A DNA stretch of 64,000 nt from Terfezia claveryi (Eukaryota; Ascomycota; Pezizomycetes; Pezizales; Pezizaceae). The stretch lies in assembly GCA_015179025.1 (NCBI GenBank), contig WHUX01000101.1, positions 1 through 64,000 of the forward strand, given 5' to 3'. The number at the start of each line of letters is the position of its first letter. Positions within the stretch are counted from its first letter, which is position 1. A model generated the notes under the pieces. It saw nothing but the letters and a program-made list of their open reading frames with translations, was not told where the DNA came from and did not search any database. Positions 32,270-41,191 of this stretch are shown in pieces. Position numbers and translations under genes: made by a program.

Positions 32270-32350
32270 TTCATTTTTTTTTTTCAATACTCATTACTCC
32301 TATCGGGTCCCAGTGAGGGCTGGGACCATGAGGAGCCCGGGTGGATTCAG
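32270..32350 (-). mobile_element. Poly(A) retroposon tail, diverged copy
   Basis: On the minus strand it reads ATCCACCCGGGCTCCTCATG, GTCCCAGCCCTCACTGGGAC, ATAGGAGTAATGAG and then a long A-rich tract (32,236-32,285 as T-runs on the plus strand). Same word order as at 40,424-40,534. Confidence 0.65.
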
Positions 32351-32533
32351 AGCGCACCCTATCCTCCACTACCAAGGCCCATTTGGGACTTTGAACTTCA
32401 CTGACTAAGCATGGGGAAACCTCCTTAGGACCAAACCCGTGTATAAGAATAGGTGAGCATGCAGCGTGAGCCGTGATTCCAACGAAGGAGAATACGAAGG
32501 AATAGCTGAGTGCACAGAGAAGCCACGAAGCAG

Positions 32534-34822
32534 TACCATACTTCACGGGGATGCCGATCATCACGGGGATGCCGATCAGCCACAGGCCGATCAGTGGCGC
32601 AGCATTGCGGGGTAATTCCGAGGCTACAACAACATCAGTTCGCGACGGATTTCAATACCAGCGGTAACATTAGAATCAGCAGTCCTTGCAGCATCAACTC
32701 CGAGGGATCCTACACATTTTAGGGTATCTAAGACATAGTTTGAGCGCTGGGAAAAAATTGTCCGGTATTTATCTACTCTTTATATGAGGTTTAGAAAACC
32801 GACCAAGTGGAATGTATAAGCTAATGTGGGACCAGTGCAAGCCGGGAACGAGCAATGGGAAGGCTAAAGCAACGCAAGCAAGTTTCAGAGGCTCAACGAG
32901 AGCTGCACATTCGGCGCGCAATTTTGGCATTTGAACAGAGAAAATACACATCAATCCGGAAGACAGCAGCAGCCTTTGGACTTCCCTATGCTACATTACA
33001 TGGGCGGTTAAATGGTGCAGAATCCCGTGTAAAGGGGCATGTTGTACAACAGTTGTGTACACCAGCAGAAGAGAAGGCAATTATACGATGGATTTTAAAA
33101 TTAGAGGAGTGGGGATTCCCTCCTCGAATTTTACATGTGAAGGAGGGTGTTGCCTTATTAAAAGGTACCGAGTGGAATGAAAAATCTGCAGTAGGGAAAA
33201 ATTGGATTACTCGCTTTCTGGATCGTCACCCCTTTCTTGTTTCAAAGCTCAGCAGCCAGTTTGACAAAAAAAGAATCAAGGCTAGCAATCCTGAAATTAT
33301 CCGAGATCACTTCAATAAGCTTTTACAGCTTAAGCGGCTTTACCAAATCACCGATGCTACAACCTACAATATGGATGAGAAGGGATTTAGGCAAGGGATT
33401 TCAGATCGAGCTAAGGTTATTTGCTTAAGACGTGGTCGAGGTATGACTGGTAAACTAGCAACAGATGGAAATCGAGAGATGATTACAGTGGTAGAAGCAA
33501 TATCTGGAGAAGGCATTGTACTACCTCCTTTAATTATATATAAAGGTGCAGGACATTATATGGGCTGGTATCAATCTTTGAAAAATCCGGAAGTGGATTG
33601 TGATGGCTGGAAGTTTACTTACTCGAAAAAAGGTTGGACTAGTCATATGTTGGGGATGGAATGGATTAAACATTTTCATGAGGTAACAAAAGAAATAGTG
33701 ATGGGTGGAGAATGGAGACTGCTAATCGTGGATGGTCATGGATCTCATATTACAGTTGAGTTTGTTGAATTCTGCCTTAGTGTTAACATCATTGCCTACT
33801 GTTTACCAGCACACTCTACTCATCTACTTCAACCACTCGATGTCGGATTATTTTCACCACTACAGAAAGCTTATGGGGTACAGGTTGATCGTCTTGTTCG
33901 GTTTGGGAATGTGGCAGTCACCAAAGGCAACTTTCTTCCTATGCTTATTATAGCACGAACTACAACATATACAAAGAAGAATATCCTCAGTGCATGGCGA
34001 GGAGCAGGTCTCATTCCATTTAATTCAAGACATGTCTTAGACAAGTTAACGCATGGACAAGCTCTGCCAAGAGCCCGTGCACCTGCCCCACCATCAGAAC
34101 CCCCTACACCTCGTAATACAGCCGAGCTTCATCGACGAGTAAGACAGGCTACTCTTCGACTAAAATCCAAAGAAGCGGACCTTGATCGTGCAGATTTGGC
34201 AGACTTAATTCAGCAACTTGAGAAGTTTGGTATTGCTGCAGATAAGGACCGGGAGCTAGAGCGGAGAACACTACAGCAGTGGCAAGAGGCACAGAAGCTT
34301 GAAGCTAAAGTTGATCGGAGGGAGCTAGGAAGGTCTCATGGTCGGGTTATGGATGGAAAGACCCTCAAGGAGTTATATATTGAACGAGAGGCAATGGAAG
34401 CAAAAAAGAAGAAACGGCTGCAGAAGTCCTCTAAACAGCTCGGCAAACCTCTACAACCCAGCCCCCATCCCTTCCGCAAGCAATCTGGAAAACGTAAGGC
34501 AGTTTCATTTGTCACTATTTGTTCATCGGATGGGGAAGAGAGTATCAGTGGGGAAGAGCTTGATGAATGGGACAGTGATTTGGAAACTATTTCTATTACC
34601 TCGTCTAGTTCTATTTTATCTACTATTACACTCGCTACACCTGCTACAGGGCTCCCAGCTGGGTCAGAACGGCCTCAGACACCCCCCTCCCCTACCCCAG
34701 GGCCCTCCCTGACCTCCCATATTTCTTCTAAGGTCTATGTAACTAGATCTCGTATGTCCGGTAGATAGCCGAAAAATTGATCGGTTTCCCAGTGATGATC
34801 GGCATCCCCGTGAAGTATGGTA
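32534..34822 (+). mobile_element. Intact pogo/Tc1-type DNA transposon
   Basis: The element at 32536-34820 is flanked by TA (32534-32535 and 34821-34822). The terminal repeats read CCATACTTCACGGGGATGCC from each end and continue GATCATCAC. On the left the CACGGGGATGCCGATCA word is repeated in tandem. One uninterrupted transposase gene fills the element. With matching ends, a TA duplication and an open transposase, it has everything expected of an autonomous, possibly active copy. Confidence 0.93.
32855..34768 (+). CDS. DDE_1-type (pogo/Tigger-like) transposase
   Basis: 637 codons start at ATG 32855 ('MGRLKQRKQVSEAQREL'). An N-terminal psq-type helix-turn-helix is visible ('YTSIRKTAAAFGLPYATLHG'), followed by a CENP-B-type DNA-binding segment ('EKSAVGKNWITRFLDRHP'). 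The DDE catalytic domain has the first Asp in 'YNMDEKGFRQG' (about residue 170), the second in 'LLIVDGHGSH' (about 293) and the third in 'STHLLQPLDVGLFSPLQ' (about 328), the D35D-like spacing of the pogo group. The C-terminal 250 residues are basic, then acidic and Ser-rich, as is common in fungal relatives. It catalyses cut-and-paste transposition into TA. There are no stops or frameshifts. Confidence 0.93.
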   Translation: MGRLKQRKQVSEAQRELHIRRAILAFEQRKYTSIRKTAAAFGLPYATLHGRLNGAESRVKGHVVQQLCTPAEEKAIIRWILKLEEWGFPPRILHVKEGVALLKGTEWNEKSAVGKNWITRFLDRHPFLVSKLSSQFDKKRIKASNPEIIRDHFNKLLQLKRLYQITDATTYNMDEKGFRQGISDRAKVICLRRGRGMTGKLATDGNREMITVVEAISGEGIVLPPLIIYKGAGHYMGWYQSLKNPEVDCDGWKFTYSKKGWTSHMLGMEWIKHFHEVTKEIVMGGEWRLLIVDGHGSHITVEFVEFCLSVNIIAYCLPAHSTHLLQPLDVGLFSPLQKAYGVQVDRLVRFGNVAVTKGNFLPMLIIARTTTYTKKNILSAWRGAGLIPFNSRHVLDKLTHGQALPRARAPAPPSEPPTPRNTAELHRRVRQATLRLKSKEADLDRADLADLIQQLEKFGIAADKDRELERRTLQQWQEAQKLEAKVDRRELGRSHGRVMDGKTLKELYIEREAMEAKKKKRLQKSSKQLGKPLQPSPHPFRKQSGKRKAVSFVTICSSDGEESISGEELDEWDSDLETISITSSSSILSTITLATPATGLPAGSERPQTPPSPTPGPSLTSHISSKVYVTRSRMSGR

Positions 34823-35118
34823 GCTTTGTATGGAGCCGCTGAGATGTGACTTGATTATCCACAGTGAAGTGGGAAATACACAAGCTATACCGGTAACTTA
34901 TACATGGACGAACATCTAGAGACATATGAGTTCACATGGAATACAAGGTAACTGAGGTTGACGAAGATGTAGTCCCCCTGATTTGGCAACGATCACTACT
35001 CGGGCAAAGATGATAGCTAGTCGTATTTATTTAATGGCTCATATAAGCTTGCCATTTCATAGAAAGATTCAAAAAAGACACTTATGTCACGGTCAGTCAA
35101 AAGGCAAAACGAGTTACC
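34823..35118. other. Flank of the pogo insertion, no gene
   Basis: About 300 bp of unique-looking DNA with no recognisable coding frame or repeat. Confidence 0.4.
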
Positions 35119-35207
35119 CCAGTTCACTATACTCCGAGCGCCATCACACTACTTCTTAGGTCGCCCTCGTTGTAGACTTGTGGTTTGGTAGAGATATAGT
35201 GAACTGG
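35119..35207. repeat. Short inverted repeat (89 bp)
   Basis: CCAGTTCACTATA at 35119-35131 is the perfect reverse complement of TATAGTGAACTGG at 35195-35207. It could be a tiny MITE or a hairpin. No target duplication was identified. Confidence 0.5.
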
Positions 35208-35278
35208 AGCATTAAGGAATGGATACCCGACAACCCTGCTCCCTCATCCTTCCAATGATATTAAGGCAATTAACTTCT

Positions 35279-35362
35279 TGCCTCCACTGGGATTCGAACT
35301 TGGGCCCTCAATAAGTAAACATAACCGTAAAGTAAAGAACTTACCACTGCGCTATGCCTACT
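35279..35362 (-). other. tRNA-derived relic with Pol III A and B boxes
   Basis: On the minus strand TAGCGCAGTGGTAAG (A box) is followed about 45 nt later by GTTCGAATCCC (B box). The acceptor and T stems do not pair well, so it is a tRNA pseudogene or the head of a SINE rather than a working tRNA gene. Confidence 0.45.
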
Positions 35363-35493
35363 GTCAGTTTCAAACACCAAAGTGCTGCATTCCGCTAAAA
35401 CTCTTGACTTTTTCCACTTGTCAATTCAATTGTAGAGACAGGCGCATAGAGACAGGAAACATACGGCGCACAAAGATGATAGTCATATTAAAG

Positions 35494-37893
35494 TTATAAC
35501 TGCAGATTTCTCCCAATATCTAGAGTGTCCAGTCGCCGCTCCTCCTCTAACCTATCACCAGTATTCTTCAATTTTGCTATAGAGGTCAGGCGGGTGAGTG
35601 AAACCGGGCTCAGAAAAGCTAGATCCTTTAAACGTTTAACTCGAGACAGAGCAACAAAAGTCAAACCAGCCTGGCGCTCCTTAGGACCCAACTCAACTAC
35701 AACCTTTGGTAGTGTTAGACCCTGAGATTTATGGATAGTGAGAGCCCAAGCTAGTACCAGAGGGAACTGAGTTCGGGAACATGGTTGTGAATTGTACTCA
35801 AATCGAGCTGTGAATGGAGTGATAGGTATTACATGAGGGTGAGAATCGAGGAATGGAGGACCTTGGTAATGATCAACTTCAACTAACAGACACATGGGAA
35901 GCCCCCCGACTTCTGTGCTGGGTAAGAGCCCCCGCAAGGTTCCTATTGCCCCGTTAATGATACCTGCCTTAATCCATAGGTTCTTTGTAATCATAATCCT
36001 TGCTCCAATCGTTAATAGGATCATAGGAGGTAAATCCCCTGCCATAGCCGACTCAAGTTTCCTTACTTCCTGTATACCATTGCACGGGCTACCGGATCAT
36101 CACGGGCAATCGGATCAAATGGCAATTCGGTGATTTGTGTGCAATTTCCAACCAAATAGGCTCAAACTTTGGGATTATTTTGTATATATATAGTAGTTTC
36201 TTGGACAATTCACCCAAGGGCGCATGCATATTATTACTTAAAATATATGGGAAAAATACATGATTGCATAGAATAGGGTTGGCCGTAGGATCTGTGAATA
36301 GAAAGGGGATACGGGGTATTTGAATGGCAGGAATTATTGCTTCTACTTTATAGTTGAGGCCTACATAAGCTAGGGATGACCAATCTCTACGAAACTTTTC
36401 TCATCCCTCGGGTCAGTTGAGGAGGGATGCCGGCAGGCAATTTCTTGGAGTATCTCAACCAAACCAGGCCGAAGTCAAGGACATAATAGCTCACAAGAAT
36501 CTACACAGAAAGCAGAATGTTTCGGGTAACTGAAGCCATCAGTTAACCTTTTCTCGGTTGATATATCCCAAGATTTGTTATTTCTGCCTAATATGGCTAC
36601 TATGCCAAGCCACCTCAATTTAGGCTAAATAAGGCTTGTTATAAGTTCAAGGGATTGCCCTCCTTGTAATGATTCTTTTGAGCTATCGAACACTTGACAC
36701 CACCTTCTTTTGGTACACCTAGCTCAACTCTTACCCCAATTCAGAGTAGGCCCCCACCGAATGGCCTGACTCAGATCTGGTCAGATACTATGACTGGAGT
36801 ATCTAAATGGCCTTCCTACCTATATATATCCTTTGGACCTATCGGACGCTTGACTTCGGACTGATTTGGTTAAGATACTCCAAGAAATTGCTCACCGGCG
36901 TCCCTTCCTCAACTGATCTGGGGGATGAGAAAATTTTCGTCATCACTAGCTTATGTAGACCTCAACTATAAAGTGGAAGCAATAATTCCTGCCATTCAAA
37001 TACCCTGTATCCTCTTTCTATTCACAGATCCTCCGGCCAACCCTATTCTATGCAATCATGTATTTTTCCCATATATTTTGAGCAGTAATATGCATGCGTC
37101 CTTGGGTGATTTGTTCAAGAAACTACTATATATATACAAAATAATCCCAAAGTTTGAGCCTATTTGGTTGGAAATTGCACACAAACCACCAAATCGCCAT
37201 TTGATCCGGTTGCCCGTGATGATCCGGTAGCCCGTGCAGTATGGTAATACTGTAGAAGTGGGTGCTGAATGTGATGATAGAGCACGATAGACAGGATTCC
37301 TTAATGAGAGTAAGTGCTTTGCATTATAGCTTTTTACCTCTTTCCTAGTACACATCAGTGCTGTCGCACCGGCAAATGAATTCTTCTCATCCTCTGGAAG
37401 CCTTCTCAAAATCCGATGTTGTACAATAGTCAACCAGTCATTATATGTCCAGGCTCCATCTCGAGCATGCAGCAACACAGATCGAAAAAGACCTTGTTCC
37501 ATTGATTCCCCTCCCTGACGCATACTGACTTGTAGCCTAATAAAAGTTGAGAATTGCTGATAGAGGAAATAACCTCTGTCTTGCAACAAGCGGGTTGCAG
37601 GGTTTCCTCGAAGAATACCAGCAGGATTAGGCTGAATATAAAGAGGAATATCCATGACTGGAGGTAACTGTGCAAAATCTCCCATAAGGACAATATGAAT
37701 ACCTCCAAAGAGCCTTCCTACTCGGTCTGGAAATACTACAGCAAGCCTGCGTTCTATTCGTGCTAAGAACCTCTGTCCTATCATAGACTTCTCATCAATG
37801 ATAATAAGCCTTATATGTTGACACTTTGTTTGTAGAGTAGTGATGCGTGAAGGGCTCATATCATCTTCATCAGTAGTACACAGGTCCTCCATC
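35494..37893 (-). pseudogene. PIF1/Helitron-type helicase, interrupted by a MITE and lacking its N-terminus
   Basis: The helicase reads in two blocks separated by the MITE at 36,077-37,244. The upstream block (37893-37247) has motif II 'IRLIIIDEKSMIG' and motif III 'IVLMGDFAQLPPV'. The downstream block (36076-35494) has 'GARIMITKNLW', then 'VLAWALTIHKSQGLTL' (motif V/VI region) and 'FVALSRVKRL'. Motif I (Walker A) and everything before it is absent. Just upstream a short frame, 'VACSRCRIPFDSKAW' (about 37,985-37,905), resembles a zinc-binding start, so a large internal deletion is likely. PIF1-like helicases are the helicase half of Helitron proteins; no HUH/Rep domain is visible, so Helitron origin is inferred. 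Confidence 0.8.
36075..37246. mobile_element. 1.17-kb MITE with long terminal inverted repeats, TA target duplication
   Basis: The element 36077-37244 is flanked by TA on both sides. The ends read CCAT(AC)TGCACGGGCTACC and continue GGATCATCACGGGCAA, mirrored right to left. The inverted repeats extend for roughly 300 bp each (36,077-36,415 against 36,925-37,244). No transposase is encoded. The terminal design, CCATAC-TGCACGGG then GGATCATCACGGG, parallels the autonomous pogo element nearby (CCATACTTCACGGG then GATCATCACGGG), suggesting mobilisation by a related transposase. It sits inside the helicase relic. Confidence 0.9.
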
Positions 37894-38084
37894 TATCACC
37901 TGTTGGCGTAGATGTCCATGCTTTTGAATCGAAAGGTATACGACACCTTGAGCAAGCAACAGGATTGATTTGGTGCGAGTTCATGATTAGCACTTGAAGC
38001 TGTAGTTTGTGCTGGCGAGTGGGAGCGATTGAAGCTGTAGTTTGTGCTGGCGAGTGAGAGTGAGTGAGCTGGTAGGAGCTTGGT

Positions 38085-38342
38085 AGTTAGCACTAATCAC
38101 ATGGCTGCCCTCAAATCACGTGGCTGCCTCAAATCACGTGGCTGCCCCCGCCAATATTTGCCAATATTCGCCGCCAAGATAGCGTTAGCGTGCAAGATGT
38201 CTAACGAATTAAAACAAACTTCGTTCCAATTTAAAAATTGGCAACTTCGTTGCCAATCATATGGAGGATATATATGTTGAGCCTTTAAGGTTAGGTATAC
38301 GGTAGCTAGGTATGGGCGGAATGACATCTGCGACATTCTAAC
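38085..38342 (-). repeat. Copia-type LTR terminus and tandem CACGTGG repeats
   Basis: On the minus strand the segment begins at 38342 with TGTTAGAATG, then ATTCCGCCCATACCTAGCTACC, nearly the first 50 bp of the Copia LTR at 9130. The rest of an LTR is not recognisable. At 38,097-38,150 CAAATCACGTGGCTGCC is repeated in tandem. Upstream (37,995-38,060) a 28-bp unit (GCTGTAGTTTGTGCTGGCGA) is also duplicated. Confidence 0.55.
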
Positions 38343-38374
38343 ACCGTGCTCTTTGGCTGTTAGGAAATCTTGTT

Positions 38375-38450
38375 GAGGGAGGCAGGATTCGAACCTACCA
38401 ACGCAATTGCATTCACCAGGATGGTTCCCAACTACACCATCCACCCCCCG
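38375..38450 (-). other. tRNA-like sequence, anticodon arm degenerate
   Basis: The minus strand gives a pairing D arm (TGGT...ACCA around GTAGTTGGGA), a pairing T arm (GTAGG-TTCGAAT-CCTGC) and an acceptor stem pairing at six of seven positions. The anticodon arm does not fold. A and B boxes are intact. It is probably a tRNA pseudogene or the head of a SINE. Confidence 0.5.
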
Positions 38451-39260
38451 GCTTGCAGGGCTGGGCTACCTGGGAGACCACCCATCTCCTGGCTGGCCTG
38501 GTTCCCTTGCGAGAGCTGTTAATTGTCTCGCAGCTCTAACTGAGTAAAATCTAGATATGTAGTAGATATAAAGAAGGGAGATACGCTATGAAGTGAAGAG
38601 GTGGAAATTGGATGGACCGCCTTAGCAGAAGGGCCTGCAACATGACTTGTGGGTCTTCTCGAGAAGGAGAGGCACTGAGGCAGAGGAGGACTGACTGAAT
38701 CAAGACTTGTTTATATATTTGATATTTGTAGGATGACATGAGTCGTGCATTCTGGCTCTACTGCATACATTTTAAATAGCGACGGGTTTGATAGTTGCCT
38801 TTACATTGGCAGGTGGCTTCGAGTAAAGGTACTTCGTGATGTTCCTCTCATCACAAGCAGTTTATGTTGATATTTGTCCAACTGAGCTAACTATGGAGGT
38901 GTAGAATTTGGTGGCAGCGGCTGCAGTTCCCGTGTTGGAAAATAGCGCTTGATTGAGGATGTCATGTATAGTCAGCAGTAGATATCGCTCAGAAAGAGGC
39001 TTTCGAATAATGTTGTAGAACAACTTTATAGCATGGCGATCAATTTAGCAATATATACTGCATTCAAACCCGTAGAAATCTTAGCAGCTACCTAGAAATG
39101 AACACCAGGGTAGATTATATATGATACATACTGCTTGCGTGAGGCTGGAAACGATAAGTTACAACGGCCTTGAATACTCCAGTCTGAAGACATCATATAT
39201 CCGGGAATTCAAACTGGTAACTACCTCCTGAGTCTGAAGACCAACATCTCCTCATAGCCA
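38451..39260. other. Intergenic, no supported gene
   Basis: No frame with recognisable content. The 62-codon minus frame 38551-38739 is featureless. Confidence 0.4.
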
Positions 39261-39264
39261 AACG

Positions 39265-39500
39265 GGACAGCATAGGAGTGCCGATTTTTTTTTAAAAAAA
39301 AAAAAAAGAAAAATGAGGGCCAACCCGACCTGCCAACAGACGCAGAAGATGAAGGTTCCGACCTTGAAATTTTAGCTGATGAGGAGGAGGCGGATGGAAG
39401 GGACGATGAGCAGTGGGAGAGTTATATTACTGAAGAAGAGGCTGTTCAATATGCTACGATTACGCTTGGGGAGGAGATCGTCAATTATGCCACTATCGGC
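39265..39500 (+). mobile_element. Retroposon tail abutting an acidic element-gene segment
   Basis: GGGACAGCATAGGAGTGCCG followed by a T-run and A-run (39,283-39,312) is a diverged copy of the poly(A) retroposon end. It directly adjoins 39,338-39,500, which encodes 'DAEDEGSDLEI', 'DEEEADGRDDEQWESYITEE' and 'EAVQYATITLGEEIVNYA'. That segment is the better-preserved partner of 31,690-31,850. Confidence 0.55.
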
Positions 39501-39539
39501 ATCGTTCCCGAATTTTTTTTTTTTCCCCGGAAATTCTTT

Positions 39540-39660
39540 TTTAAGACAGTATCTCGTGTTTAAGCTAGTATCGTATATAAGACAGTAAATTTAAGGCCCC
39601 TCAGACGGCCGTTTGTAAATAAGACAGCATTCTTACTTGCGAATTAATACGCGAGGTATC
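39540..39660 (-). repeat. Terminal repeat with AAGACAGTAT words
   Basis: The minus strand reads TTAATTCGCAAGTAAGAATG, then several TAAGACAGTA-type words. It matches 31,404-31,460 in inverted orientation and is probably the opposite terminus of the same element family. Confidence 0.55.
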
Positions 39661-40060
39661 AGGCTCAGTTAACTCGAAGGTCCTCTCCTTAGGAGCCCCA
39701 TTAGATAATACAGTATATAACTAAGCATATTGTGAACAGTATAACCAGTCAGACGATAGATCTAGGTATCTTAACAACTGATCACGTCCAACTGATCGTG
39801 CCTCTCGGGATCTCAGTGACCTGTCGGCTGTAGCTGCTGGAGTTAGTGTCGGGCCCATTAAAGAGCGCCAGATTGGCCAATGGGCCGTCAAATTGGCCAA
39901 TTTAACAGATTGGCATATGGGTTAGAACAGTGTTCGCTCCGAATTCACCCGCAGGGGCTGGGCCAGCCAGAAATCGTGTGGGCTCACAGCTGGCCCGAAA
40001 CACCGCCTATCATCATTAAGGGAGGCTGCTTCCCTTAACTACATTGACCCAGCCTGCACC

Positions 40061-40548
40061 TACATGTAAATGTACACGCTTCAACCGAGCTCGCAGTGTC
40101 CTTCTGGGGAGAGGAGGAACTGGGAGGAGCTCGACAAACCAGAATGGAGAAAGGAGGGGGAAGAGACGTATGAGGCTACGGAGGCCTTCTTCAGACTAGT
40201 TTTCTGGGAGTTCACCTAGAGGAAGTGGTCTCATTATTTCAGTTCAGAATAGTTGTTTTCAGGATTTCTTTCTACGAGTCCCCTTTGTATCAGTTCATAA
40301 GTCAGTTAGTTCACCTCTTTTCCAGTTTGAGTTGGGGCTCAGTCAGGCCTACGGGTCATCGGCTAGTCCGTTAATGACAGCATGGGGCCCTCTCTCTGTT
40401 CGTATAGTTAGTTTGCGTGGGATTGGCAGATTAACTTGCCTCTCCCTTGAATCAACCGGGCTTCCGTGTGGCTCCTCATAGTCCCCCTAACGGGGCTGCA
40501 TAGGAGGATCAAAGTATTTAAAAAAAAAAAAAAATACATGTAAATGTA
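40061..40548 (+). mobile_element. 460-bp LINE 3' end with poly(A) tail and 14-bp target duplication
   Basis: TACATGTAAATGTA occurs at 40061-40074 and exactly again at 40535-40548. Between them lies a 460-bp insertion ending in about 15 A. Its 5' part is open in one frame and ends in 'WEELDKPEWRKEGEETYEA', then 'FFRLVFWEFT' and a stop near 40,219, consistent with the C-terminus of a non-LTR retrotransposon ORF followed by a 3' UTR. The final 110 bp (GGCAGATTAACTTGCC...GGGGCTGCATAGGAGGATC) are the part found repeatedly elsewhere in the window. Confidence 0.85.
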
Positions 40549-40549
40549 A

Positions 40550-40990
40550 TGTTTATTTTTGATATACTGTATATATATATATTTTTTCAAATAAACCCAG
40601 GTGAAACGGAACCCCTATGCTGTCATTAACCGGCTAATGCCAGATATCGTTCCAGCCCATCCTCGTCAGAATCCTCCAAGGACGGCACAATACATGTTGC
40701 CCCTTCTTCTTAATGTTCAATCTCATTTCATATATTACTCCCACTTTGTATTCCATTTTATGATTTATTCCACGTTGTATCTACTATATATCAAAATTTT
40801 GCTTACTTGGGTAATCATGTGCTCCTGTGTTCTCCCGCGGTTATAATTACCCATAGATTCATCTTGTGAAGGGGAGGTACGCAGGGGTGAGTAAGTATGT
40901 ACTTAGCTAATCCAATTTGCAAGCTGAAATAGAAAATTACTCTATATATATTCCCTATATATTATTGTCTTTGCTTCATTACATTGCAGT
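40550..40990. other. Intergenic with a small retroposon fragment
   Basis: 40,611-40,650 on the minus strand (GGCATTAGCCGGTTAATGAC, AGCATAGGGG) matches the interior of the LINE 3' UTR. No gene otherwise. Confidence 0.4.
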
Positions 40991-40994
40991 AAAT

Positions 40995-41110
40995 AGGCAC
41001 TGGAACTGGCAGATCAACTTGCCTTGTCCTGAATCCACCCGGTTTCAGGCTCCTCATGGCCCCCCTACTGGGATCGCATAGGAGTACTGAGTTTTTTTTG
41101 TTTTTATTTA
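40995..41110 (+). mobile_element. Retroposon 3' end, diverged copy
   Basis: GGCAGATCAACTTGCCTTGT, ATCCACCCGG, GGCTCCTCATGGCCCCCCTA and CATAGGAGTACTGAG follow the family order. The expected A-tail is replaced by a T-rich tract, so this copy is rearranged. Confidence 0.7.
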
Positions 41111-41191
41111 CACCCAATCGGGCACTAGACGTTGACTGCTTACTGTACATCTATAAAGCAGATTCACCACATATCACCACCCCCTCACCCT

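Noticed and set aside
38375..38450. Functional tRNA gene
   Set aside because: The anticodon arm does not pair and no plausible anticodon loop can be placed.
31404..39660. A single 8.2-kb transposon bounded by TTAATTCGCAAGTAAGA repeats
   Set aside because: No target duplication, and the internal acidic segment is in direct rather than consistent orientation at both ends. Two rearranged copies fit better.
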